64,000 bases of DNA, from positions 1 through 64,000 of the forward strand of contig CAZDUX010000004.1 of assembly GCA_964508715.1 (NCBI GenBank), in the 5' to 3' direction. Source of the stretch: JAKALX01 sp964508715 (GTDB lineage: Bacteria > Chloroflexota > Dehalococcoidia > Tepidiformales > Tepidiformaceae). The position numbers and the translations under genes were made by a program. Within the stretch, counting starts at the first letter, position 1, and each line of letters begins with the position of its first letter. The notes below the pieces were generated by a model. That model had not been told where the DNA came from and made no database searches. It saw only the letters and a list, made by a program, of their open reading frames with translations. Shown here one piece after another: positions 1-7,883 of the stretch.

Positions 1-18
1 CTCTCTCCATGGAGAGAG
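1..18. repeat. 18-bp perfect palindrome at window edge
   Basis: The first 18 bases form a perfect inverted repeat (CTCTCTCC ATGGAGAGAG reads the same on both strands). It lies just downstream of the stop of the minus-strand crotonase gene and may be part of a terminator hairpin. The flank outside the window is missing, so its role cannot be decided. Confidence 0.3.
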
Positions 19-50
19 TCTACAGATAACTCTACTTAAGAGACACTACA

Positions 51-839
51 CTAGCGGCCCTGGAACTCGGCGGGGCGGCGCTCGACAAAGGAGCGGATGC
101 CTTCCTTCGCGTCCTCTGTGTCCAGCACGGTGGCGCGAATCTCGGCGATCGCTGCGGTGGCGGCGGCCTCGGCGGCTTCGATGTACCTGCGCGCGGCCAG
201 CTTCGTCACCTGGATGCCAAGCGGCGCGTTGGCCGCGATGAGATTCGCCAGCTCCATCGCCCGGCCAACCTGTGAACCAGCCGGGACGACCTCCTGGACG
301 AGGCCGATTCGGTGAGCTTCGGCGGCGCCGAATTCGTCACAGAGAAGCAGGTGGTACATGGCGTCGCCCCAGCCCGTGCGCGTGAGCATTCGGAAGTGGG
401 CACCGGCGAGTGGTGCGAGGCCACGCTTCGCCTCCATCTGGCAGAAGCGGGCATCGTCGGCCGCTATGACGATGTCCCCGGCAAGCATCATCTCGATACC
501 GACGGTGTAGGTGACACCCTGGACGGCAGTAATGAGCGGCTTGCGGCAAACCTTCGAGAGCTGAAACACGTCGACGTTACCGGCAGGGGTTTCGCGCGGA
601 GTTGCGCCCGGCCCGAAGAACTTTGGCATGTCGAGACCAGCGGTGAAGTGGGCGCCTTCCGCGCAGAGCACGCCTGCGCGGAGCTGTGGGTCGGCATCCA
701 GCAGTGTCAGGGCGTTGGAAAGCTCGACCATCATCTCCGGGACGAACGCGTTTCGCTTCGACACGTTGTCGATGGTGATCTTGAGGACGTGGCCGATAGT
801 CTCGTGGCGAACATGGCCCTCGGTAGACGGCTGGGACAT
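51..839 (-). CDS. Enoyl-CoA hydratase/isomerase (crotonase) family protein
   Basis: This 262-residue protein has the normal length and signatures of the crotonase superfamily, which stabilises a CoA-thioester enolate during hydration, isomerisation or hydrolysis of acyl-CoAs in the cytoplasm. The first oxyanion-hole segment is FTAGLDM at about residues 65-71. The second is the VGIEMMLAGD helix at 113-122, with Glu115 at the position of one catalytic acid. A further Glu lies in QMEAKRG near residue 136, so hydratase chemistry is possible, but the exact reaction and substrate are not determined. The gene stands alone on the minus strand. A 17-bp inverted repeat 45 bp upstream of the start is a plausible operator. 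Family assignment is firm, substrate unknown. Confidence 0.88.
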   Translation of the reverse strand: MSQPSTEGHVRHETIGHVLKITIDNVSKRNAFVPEMMVELSNALTLLDADPQLRAGVLCAEGAHFTAGLDMPKFFGPGATPRETPAGNVDVFQLSKVCRKPLITAVQGVTYTVGIEMMLAGDIVIAADDARFCQMEAKRGLAPLAGAHFRMLTRTGWGDAMYHLLLCDEFGAAEAHRIGLVQEVVPAGSQVGRAMELANLIAANAPLGIQVTKLAARRYIEAAEAAATAAIAEIRATVLDTEDAKEGIRSFVERRPAEFQGR

Positions 840-883
840 TGCAGGACTCCCGGGACGGCGATGTGGGGCATAGTATCGGAGTA

Positions 884-900
884 AGTTGCGTGATGCAACT
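884..900. promoter_or_regulatory. Inverted repeat, candidate operator
   Basis: AGTTGC-N5-GCAACT is a perfect 6+6 bp inverted repeat 45 bp upstream of the minus-strand crotonase start. Its size and position fit a dimeric repressor of the TetR or GntR kind that controls acyl-CoA metabolism genes, but no such regulator is encoded nearby. The regulator assignment is inference. Confidence 0.35.
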
Positions 901-962
901 AAGCGAGAATAGAAGCGCCGCTACCCTGGCACTAGCCTCGGGGCCGGCAACGGGAGCGGCGC

Positions 963-1541
963 TCAGGCTGCGCCGGCCACCAGGGGGTGCGGTGCGTAGG
1001 GTTCGCTGATATCGAGGGTGATGTACTCGTTGCCGTCGCGGATTTCGAAGGTTGCCGGGAATTCACAGGTACGGAAAAGATGCAGCATTGCACCGTTTTC
1101 CGGGAGTACGACAGCCGTCAGCCATTGCACATTACGTTCGCGCGCATGGGCCGCGAGGAGGCGCAGGAGCGCTTTCCCGAGACCCTTGCCCTGGAGTTGG
1201 TCTTCCAGGACGAAAGCGATCTCGGCGGTGCCGTCGCCCATGTCTTCGAGGCGGCCGACACCACGGATAGCATCCTCACCCGGATAACAGACGACAATTG
1301 CCGTTCGCCGGTCGTGGTCGACGTTGCAGAAGTTCTCCGCCATCGCCTGGCTGAGTTCGCGCAGGGGCGTGAAGAAGCGAAGCCGTTGAGTGTCCATCGA
1401 GAGGCGCCGATGGAAAGCGCGAAGACGAGCGACGTCGTCGGGCCGGATGGGCCGGAACCAGACGCGGCGGCCATCACTCAGTTGGAGCGGGCCGGCCGGG
1501 AGGGCGTGCTGGGTATCGGTCACGGTTCCAGTATTTCGCAT
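963..1541 (-). CDS. GNAT-family N-acetyltransferase
   Basis: The product resembles GCN5-related N-acetyltransferases, which move an acetyl group from acetyl-CoA to an amine. The fold begins with the beta strand around VWFRPIRPDD. The acetyl-CoA-binding region is around QLQGKGLGKALLRLL, an example of the Q/R-x-x-G-x-G/A signature, followed by a typical C-terminal strand-helix region. This is a single GNAT domain; it resembles the GNAT domains found at the C terminus of protein lysine acetyltransferases, but no ligase-like domain is present. I chose the internal ATG at 1541 (192 residues). An upstream in-frame ATG at 1616 would add 25 unconserved-looking residues. Neither start has a clear Shine-Dalgarno sequence. 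Substrate unknown. Confidence 0.82.
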   Translation of the reverse strand: MRNTGTVTDTQHALPAGPLQLSDGRRVWFRPIRPDDVARLRAFHRRLSMDTQRLRFFTPLRELSQAMAENFCNVDHDRRTAIVVCYPGEDAIRGVGRLEDMGDGTAEIAFVLEDQLQGKGLGKALLRLLAAHARERNVQWLTAVVLPENGAMLHLFRTCEFPATFEIRDGNEYITLDISEPYAPHPLVAGAA

Positions 1542-1753
1542 TGATGCTGTCTTGCCATCGGTCGAACGCCGGAGAAATGGCGTCCAATCGACGGTGCCCT
1601 GCTTTGAGTGTCGCATGGGCTGGCATTGCGGAGGTATAAGACGGCGTTAATCCGGGCGCACATCGTGAGCTTCTATGACAGAGAGGAGCGAGCACTATTC
1701 GCCAAATTGAGTGCACGTAGCAGGTTGCTTTCTGCGTGGGCGGGCGGTTGCGT

Positions 1754-3628
1754 ATGCTGGGCAGCGATGGTGAGACGGGTGCGGCACGCGTGGCGGTAGA
1801 GTACGCACTCCAGCTGGTCGCGGTCATTGCGGTCGCTTCCGCGGTGGCGCAGGTCACTGGCCGGCGAACCTTCATTCCCGTCCCGGTGTTCTTGCTCGTG
1901 GTCGGGATGGTGCTGGGCGAAGACGGGGTGGGATGGATTGCCCCATCCCGAACAGCCGAGCTATCGCGGCTGATTGTCGTGCTTTCCGTGGCGATCATCG
2001 TCTTCGAGGGGAGCACGAGCCTCCGCTGGCAGTTCCTGGGAGTGGTGGCATCACCCGTTCGCAATCTCGTGGTGCTGGGGCTCATCATCACGCCTGTCGT
2101 CGGTGCCGTCAGCGTCCACGCGATGCTCGGCACCGGCTGGCGTGTCTCATTCCTCTTCGGGGCCCTCGTCGCGGTTACCGGCCCGAGCGTCATCAGCCCG
2201 TTGCTGCGAAGCATCCGGGTGAACGACCGGCTCCGGGCAACGCTCATGGGCGAAGGGATCATCATCGATCCGTTCGGTGCCCTGCTGACGTTGTTCTTAC
2301 TGCAATTGGCCGTCGCCGGGAGTTTCGAGCCGACGGGACCCGCACGCTGGGTGATCACACGGGTGGTGGCGGGGGCGCTCATCGGCGGCGGGGGCGCACT
2401 GGCCGTGTTCGTGACCCTCCGCGTCGTCCAGCGGCTGTTGAGCCGCGAGGTGGGGCTCCTGGTCCTCGGCGGAGCCGTCGCGGTGTTCGCCGTGGCCGAA
2501 CGCTTCGCCCCGGAATCGGGCCTGACAGCGATGGTCGTGATGGGGATTGCGCTCGCCAATGTGCCGGTTCCCCACCGGGAAGCCGTCGACGAACTGATGG
2601 AGACGCTCTCAGCGGTGCTCGTCGGGAGTGTCTACCTGATCCTCGCGGCAAGCGTGGACATGAGCGCCCTTCGCGGGCTCTGGCCGGAGGGGCTCATCGT
2701 GGTCGGCGCGCTGGTGGTGATTGGCCGGCCACTGCTGGTGTTCCTGGCGACAATTCGCTCCCGGCTCTCCATCCGCGAACGCCTGTTCCTTGCAGCTGTC
2801 GCACCCCGTGGTGTGGTTGCGGCATCACTCGCGAGTGTTGTGGCGGTGGAAGCAGGCGCTCGCCTTGGAGCCGATGAGGCGCGGTTGGTTGCCCTCGTGT
2901 TCGCGGTCATCCTCACGACGATTACCGTACAATCGCTCTACGCGGGCCCGCTGAGCAGGCTCCTGCGCGTGTATCCGATGACGACAGTGATTGCGGGAGC
3001 AGGAGAAGTTGGGCGCCGCCTGGCCACGAGGCTGCTGGCCTCGGGCGAAGAGGTAACGCTCATCGAGGCCTCGGAAACGGCCGCCATGCAGGCGCGCGAG
3101 GCGGGGTTCACCGTCATTCTCGGCGAGGCAGGGAAGATCGAGATACTGCGCGCCGCAGGCCTCGACCATGCAAACGGATTGGTCCTGACGACCGCGGACG
3201 ACGAGAAGAACCTGCTCGCAGCCCAACTGGCACGAACCGAGTTCCAGTGCCAGCGCATCCTGGCCAGGGTGAACGAGCGTTCCAACATGCCAGCGTTCGC
3301 AAGCCTCGGGGTGACGGTGGTGAACCCTTCGGAAGCCACCGCCATGGAACTGGCAGCAGCCTTCGGGGAGCCCGATCTTTCGGAATCAGTGCTCCCATGG
3401 GAGGAGGACGTGGCCGCTGTGCGGGTCCTCGTATCAAACCCGGATGCGCAACGGCAGATACAGCAACTGGGTGCGCTGCGCGGCACCGTCGTGCCGATTA
3501 TCCGCCGGGGAGCCCGCAACATCATCCCGGATGGCCGGACGACCCTGCAGGTGGGTGATGTCCTGACGGTCTTCGGGCGGGCGCCAGACATCGCGCGAGT
3601 TCGGCGGGCGTTGACGTACGAGGGGTAG
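1754..3628 (+). CDS. Cation:proton antiporter (CPA family) with C-terminal TrkA-N/TrkA-C domains
   Basis: About twelve hydrophobic segments fill residues 10-410 and resemble NhaP/KefB-type sodium or potassium/proton antiporters. The helix pair around GALVAVTGPSVISPLL corresponds to the conserved core. From about residue 415 a cytoplasmic Rossmann domain begins with VIAGAGEVGRRL, the GxGxxG nucleotide-binding loop of RCK/TrkA-N domains. A TrkA-C-like segment near the C terminus (TVVPIIRRGARN, LQVGDVLTVFG) follows. RCK domains usually gate such transporters by NAD(H) or cyclic dinucleotides. The start is uncertain: ATG at 1754 was chosen, with GTG at 1736 or 1790 as alternatives, because none has a strong ribosome-binding site. 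Sodium versus potassium specificity is not decidable here. Confidence 0.87.
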   Translation: MLGSDGETGAARVAVEYALQLVAVIAVASAVAQVTGRRTFIPVPVFLLVVGMVLGEDGVGWIAPSRTAELSRLIVVLSVAIIVFEGSTSLRWQFLGVVASPVRNLVVLGLIITPVVGAVSVHAMLGTGWRVSFLFGALVAVTGPSVISPLLRSIRVNDRLRATLMGEGIIIDPFGALLTLFLLQLAVAGSFEPTGPARWVITRVVAGALIGGGGALAVFVTLRVVQRLLSREVGLLVLGGAVAVFAVAERFAPESGLTAMVVMGIALANVPVPHREAVDELMETLSAVLVGSVYLILAASVDMSALRGLWPEGLIVVGALVVIGRPLLVFLATIRSRLSIRERLFLAAVAPRGVVAASLASVVAVEAGARLGADEARLVALVFAVILTTITVQSLYAGPLSRLLRVYPMTTVIAGAGEVGRRLATRLLASGEEVTLIEASETAAMQAREAGFTVILGEAGKIEILRAAGLDHANGLVLTTADDEKNLLAAQLARTEFQCQRILARVNERSNMPAFASLGVTVVNPSEATAMELAAAFGEPDLSESVLPWEEDVAAVRVLVSNPDAQRQIQQLGALRGTVVPIIRRGARNIIPDGRTTLQVGDVLTVFGRAPDIARVRRALTYEG

Positions 3629-3707
3629 CGTCCCTCCGAAGACGCCGCAGCGGCGGTGATGCAGCGAGCCGGAAGGCCTCCGGTTACGCGGTCACCCATG
3701 AGGCGCC

Positions 3708-3738
3708 GGGCCCGGGCGATGAGGAACTACCCGGGCCC
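3708..3738. terminator. Hairpin between convergent genes
   Basis: GGGCCCGGG and CCCGGGCCC pair perfectly over 9 bp around a 13-nt loop, between the ends of the antiporter (+) and the monooxygenase (-). No clear T-run follows, so a bidirectional terminator is likely but its efficiency is unknown. Confidence 0.5.
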
Positions 3739-3758
3739 CACGGGAATCATGCCGTCAA

Positions 3759-5258
3759 TCAGGCGTAGACAAACTCGGGCCCGTCGAGGTCGACCTTCGG
3801 CAGTTCGTCCTTCTCCTTCCAATAGTCCTGGGTGTGCTGCCATTCCGGCTTCTCCCCGCGCTGCGGGAGGATATCCATGGCTCGCATGAGGTAGCCGGGG
3901 TTGAAGTTCTCCGGATCGATCCAGGGGAGGAGCTTCATGTCCTTGTCTTCGGGGCGGAGGGCGACTTCGACGCGCTTCGCCCCCCTCGCCTCCATGTGGG
4001 CAAGTAGACGGCAGACGAAATCAGCAACGAGGTCGACACGGAGCGTCCAGCTCGCTCGGAAGTAGCCGAAGATCCAGGCCAGGTTCGGGAGGCCGGTGAA
4101 CATCATCCCGCGATAGGTCACAGTCTGGTGGAAATCGAGCGGCTCACCGTTGACTTCAAAGGCGACATCGCCGAGGGCGTTCATGTTGAAGCCGGTGGCG
4201 GTGATGATGATGTCGGCTTCGAGTTCCTGGCCGGACTTGAGAAGGATCCCCTTCTCGGTGAAGCGGTCGATTTCATCGGTCACAACACTGGCCTTGCCGG
4301 CTCGAATCCCCTGGAAGATGTCGCCATCGGGGACGAAGGCGATGCGCTGGCGCCAGGGGCGGTAGTGAGGGGTGAAGTCTCTTTCGATCGGGTAGTCAGG
4401 GCCGAGGTAGGCGCCGACCATGCCGATGAGTTCCTTCTTCACCACCTCGGGCTCCTCGAAGGAGCGCTTCGTGAAGAGCGCCTGGTCGTGGAGGATCTTC
4501 CGGCGGACGATTTCGTGGATCCAGGTCTCATCGATATCGAGTTCGCGGAGGATATCGGCAAGGTCGTTGGCGTTGCGACCAGGGATGAAGTAGGTAGGCG
4601 ACCGCTGGAGCAGGGTGACATGGGCGCACTCACCGGCAATGGCAGGGACGAGCGTGGCCGCCGTCGCACCCGAACCGATGCAGATGACGCGCTTCGCCTT
4701 CAGGTCGATATCTTCGGGCCAGGTTTGCGGGTGGACGATCTGTCCCCTGTACTGGCCCATACCCGGCCATTCGGGGGTGTAGCCCTGTTCGTGGCGGTAG
4801 TAGCCCTGGCACATCCAGAGGAAGTTGGCGGTGAAACGCTTCGTTTCGCCGGTGTCGGTTCGGCGGGCCTCGATAGTCCAGCGGTTGGTCTCGTCAGACC
4901 ATTTTGCGGAGACGATCTTGTGGCTGTAGCGGATGTGGCGTGCGAGGTCGTTCTCTTCGATGACCTCGCGCATGTACTTGAGGATCTCCTCGGCGGTCGC
5001 GATCGGCGTCCCTGTCCATGGCTTGAAGCGATAGCCAAAGGTGTAGAGGTCGCTGTCGGAGCGGATGCCGGGGTACTTGTGGGTCCACCAGGTGCCACCG
5101 AAATGGTCGAGTGAATCGAGGATGACGAAGGTCGTGCCCGGGCGCTGCTCGGTGAGATGGAACGCGGCTCCGACACCGGAGATACCTGCGCCAACGATGA
5201 GGACGTCGAAGTGTTCGGTCGCCGAGGACGCCTCGGCTCGAGTCTGCGTGGAAGTCAT
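3759..5258 (-). CDS. FAD-dependent Baeyer-Villiger-type monooxygenase
   Basis: The 499-residue product is a class B flavoprotein monooxygenase that would use NADPH and oxygen to insert an oxygen atom next to a ketone or to oxidise a soft nucleophile. An N-terminal FAD-binding Rossmann motif (VLIVGAGISGVGAAFHL) lies at about residues 22-38. The Baeyer-Villiger fingerprint appears as YRGQIVHPQTWP, matching FxGxxxHxxxWP with Tyr for Phe. The NADPH-binding CIGSGATAATL follows directly. The start ATG at 5258 precedes the FAD fold closely; further upstream the frame stays open but reads as non-protein. The gene is divergent from the COG2403-like gene across 222 bp. Substrates of close relatives include cyclic ketones and steroids, but the substrate here is not deducible. 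Confidence 0.9.
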   Translation of the reverse strand: MTSTQTRAEASSATEHFDVLIVGAGISGVGAAFHLTEQRPGTTFVILDSLDHFGGTWWTHKYPGIRSDSDLYTFGYRFKPWTGTPIATAEEILKYMREVIEENDLARHIRYSHKIVSAKWSDETNRWTIEARRTDTGETKRFTANFLWMCQGYYRHEQGYTPEWPGMGQYRGQIVHPQTWPEDIDLKAKRVICIGSGATAATLVPAIAGECAHVTLLQRSPTYFIPGRNANDLADILRELDIDETWIHEIVRRKILHDQALFTKRSFEEPEVVKKELIGMVGAYLGPDYPIERDFTPHYRPWRQRIAFVPDGDIFQGIRAGKASVVTDEIDRFTEKGILLKSGQELEADIIITATGFNMNALGDVAFEVNGEPLDFHQTVTYRGMMFTGLPNLAWIFGYFRASWTLRVDLVADFVCRLLAHMEARGAKRVEVALRPEDKDMKLLPWIDPENFNPGYLMRAMDILPQRGEKPEWQHTQDYWKEKDELPKVDLDGPEFVYA

Positions 5259-5480
5259 CGATACCTGCCCTGTTGTTCTGGCGAGATCCCGTCGCCGTTT
5301 GCGCGGGAACGTGCCACTCGGGAGGCCAATGGGCAACCCCGAAGGGTCCCCACCACGCGGGACGATCGGACCTCGATTGCGTGGCATGGATGGGTAGATA
5401 CCGCAGGGAGAGCGCGGTCCGAGCGGCCTGGAAATAGCCAGGCGGTACCGGGGAGCACACCGAATGTGGATACTGGACCC

Positions 5481-6811
5481 ATGCCGGATCCGATTCGAAC
5501 CCTGATTCTTGGTGCCGCAGGGCGCGACTTCCACAACTTCAATGTCGTGTACCGGGACAACCCGGCTATACGCGTGGTAGCGTTCACAGCGGCGCAGATC
5601 CCTGGAATTGCGGAGCGGCGATACCCCCGGAACTCGCCGGGCAGTTGTATCCCGGCGGTATTCCCATTTTCGATGAAACGAAGCTCGAGGAGATCTGCGA
5701 TCGCGAGCGGGTGCAGCGCGTCCTTTTCGCCTACAGCGACGTAACACACGAGGCGGTCATGCACCTTGCATCACGGGCCCTTGCAGTGGGAGCAGATTTC
5801 GCATTGCTCGGTCCGGATTCGACGATGGTCCGGAGCAACAAGCCGGTCATCGCAGTCAGTGCCATTCGCACGGGCTGCGGCAAGTCACAGGTCGCGCGCT
5901 GGGTCGCCTCACGCCTGCGCAGCCGTAGCCGGCGAGTCGCAGTCGTCCGCCACCCGATGCCATATGGGGACCTGGCAGCCCAGCGTGTGCAGCGCTTCGC
6001 GAGCCGGGAGGACCTGGACGTGGCGCAGTGCACCGCCGAGGAGCGTGAAGAGTATGAGCCGCACATCGCCGCGGGCGCGGTGGTGTACGCAGGGGTCGAC
6101 TACGAGGCGATCCTTCGCCAGGCGGAAGCCGAGGCGGACGCGGTGATCTGGGACGGCGGGAATAACGACTTCCCGTTCTTCCGGCCGGATCTGCACATCG
6201 TGGTTGCCGATGCGCTGCGGCCCGGCCAAGCAAGTCGCTACCACCCGGGCGAAGCAGTGTTGCGAATGGCGGACGTCGTGGTGTTGAACAAGGTGAACGC
6301 CGCAACACCGGCACAGATAGACGAGGCGACGCGCGAGATCGAAGCGATCGTGCCACGAGCGCCAATCGTCAGGGCGGTTTCGGCAGTGGCCCTGGACAAC
6401 CCGGAAGCGGTGCGCGGAAAGCGTGTCCTGGTGGTAGACGATGGGCCGACGCTGACGCACGGCGGGATGTCGTTCGGGGCCGGTTTTGTCGCGGCCCGCG
6501 ATGCCGGTGCGGCCGAGATCGTCGACCCACGGCCGCACGCCCACCCGGCCATCAAGGCGGTCTTCGCCGCCTACCCGCACCTCGCACTCGTCCTACCGGC
6601 AATGGGCTACAGCACCGGGCAACTGGAGGCACTCGGGGAGACGATCAACGCCTCCAATGCGGAGGTCATCGTCAGCGGAACCCCGGCCGATATCGCGGCA
6701 CTCGTGGCGATTCGAAAGCCCGTGGTACGGGCACGCTACGACTTTGTCGATGGCGAGGAGCCAGGCCTCGGGAACTTCGTCGATACCTTCGCTGCTGCAC
6801 ACGGGCTGTAG
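5481..6811 (+). CDS. COG2403-like GTPase (cyclic 2,3-diphosphoglycerate synthetase-like), frameshifted
   Basis: Two reading frames together encode one protein of about 443 residues. The first starts at ATG 5481 and gives the family N terminus (LILGAAGRDFHNFN, FTAAQIPGIAERRYP). The second, from about 5629, continues with LYPGGIPIFDE and runs to the stop at 6811. The frame changes at a run of five C residues at 5624-5628; six C residues would restore the expected PPELAGQLYPGG. A P-loop appears as AIRTGCGKSQ. Relatives are annotated as predicted GTPases or cyclic 2,3-diphosphoglycerate synthetases, and the true reaction is uncertain. The gene ends 3 bp from the convergent carbamate kinase gene. 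It may be a sequencing error, a recent null allele or programmed slippage. Confidence 0.78.
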
Positions 6812-6814
6812 CAT

Positions 6815-7732
6815 TCAGGCTGGCCAGTAGCGCAACTCTCCGTCGAGAGTGATGCGCGTACCTGCCTCGCTGGCAAGGATCTCGGACGCGGCTTCGAGCG
6901 CACCAATCGCTGCAAAGCCACCGGTGCGTTCGACGAAGCGGCAGGCAGCCTCGACCTTCGGACCCATGGAGCCGGGTGCGAAATGCTGGCCGCGGAGCCA
7001 TGTAGTAGAAGCAGACTGCAGGGCGCGGGGATGCTCCGTACCCCAGCCATCGAATACTGCCGCGACGTCCGTGAGGAGCAGCAGGGAGTCGGCGCCGAGG
7101 TCGCTGGCGAGGAGGGCCGCGGTCAGATCTTTGTCGACCACCGCTTCGACGCCACGTTCCTGCCCATTGTCGACGACGATGGGCACACCTCCGCCTCCGG
7201 CTGCAATCACGAGCAGTTCGTGTTCGAGCAGGGCGTGGATGGCAGGTACCTGGAAGATTCCGCGCGGCACCGGTGAAGGGACAGCGCGCCGAAAGCCATC
7301 GCCATCCGGGGCGATAGTCCAGCCTCTCTGTGCGGCAAGTGCCCGGGCAACCTCCTCGGTGTAGACAGGCCCAATCGGCTTTTCGGGATGGTGAAAGGCA
7401 GGGTCGAACGCGTCGACTGCAACCTGGGTAAGGACGGTCACAACCTCGCGCCCGGGCAGGGCACTGCGGAGAGCACTCTCGAGGAGGTAGCCGATCATCC
7501 CCTGGCTCTGTGCACCGAGAACATCAAGAGGGGTGCCCCCTGGCCCCTCCTGCTCGAGCGCGAGGAGGCCGACCTGGGGGCCGTTGCCATGGGTCAGCAC
7601 GACACGGTACTCGCGTGTCAGGGGCACGAGCGCTGCAGCGGCAACGGCCGCGTTTCGCGCCTGGACGTCGATCGTCAGCGGTTCACCCCTGCGGAGGAGT
7701 GCGTTTCCACCAAGTGCGGCGACAACCAGCAT
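6815..7732 (-). CDS. arcC: Carbamate kinase
   Basis: The 305-residue protein matches carbamate kinase in length and motifs. These are the N-terminal ALGGNALLRRG phosphate-binding segment, the LTHGNGPQVGLLALE loop, the AAGGGGVPIV segment and the KDLTAALLASDLGAD region that contacts ADP. The enzyme interconverts carbamoyl phosphate plus ADP with ATP, carbon dioxide and ammonia. It usually closes arginine deiminase or purine/agmatine fermentation pathways, but none of those partners is nearby. A good ribosome-binding site (GGAGAGG) precedes the ATG at 7732. The gene is convergent with the COG2403-like gene, and this pairing may reflect shared phosphoryl or carbamoyl-phosphate metabolism (inference). 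Confidence 0.92.
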   Translation of the reverse strand: MLVVAALGGNALLRRGEPLTIDVQARNAAVAAAALVPLTREYRVVLTHGNGPQVGLLALEQEGPGGTPLDVLGAQSQGMIGYLLESALRSALPGREVVTVLTQVAVDAFDPAFHHPEKPIGPVYTEEVARALAAQRGWTIAPDGDGFRRAVPSPVPRGIFQVPAIHALLEHELLVIAAGGGGVPIVVDNGQERGVEAVVDKDLTAALLASDLGADSLLLLTDVAAVFDGWGTEHPRALQSASTTWLRGQHFAPGSMGPKVEAACRFVERTGGFAAIGALEAASEILASEAGTRITLDGELRYWPA

Positions 7733-7883
7733 CTCTCACCTCTCCTTCGCGCGTGCCCGTCAAGGCACACGGCTCGAACGGCGGCCCCCGGCGGACCGAT
7801 TGTGGAGGGAGCCAGGGCTGAAAACCACGGGCAAGCGGGCGTGGCGAAAGGGACCGCTGGTGCCGAAGCGGGGTGAAAGGGCA

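Noticed and set aside
914..963. AGCGCCGCT/AGCGGCGCT hairpin upstream of the acetyltransferase stop
   Set aside because: The 32-nt loop is large and the stem ends inside the stop codon, so a terminator role is doubtful.
1474..2559. Long antisense frame of 361 codons opposite the antiporter gene
   Set aside because: It is rich in Thr, Arg and Pro with low complexity and has no recognisable motif; the opposite strand encodes a clear transporter.
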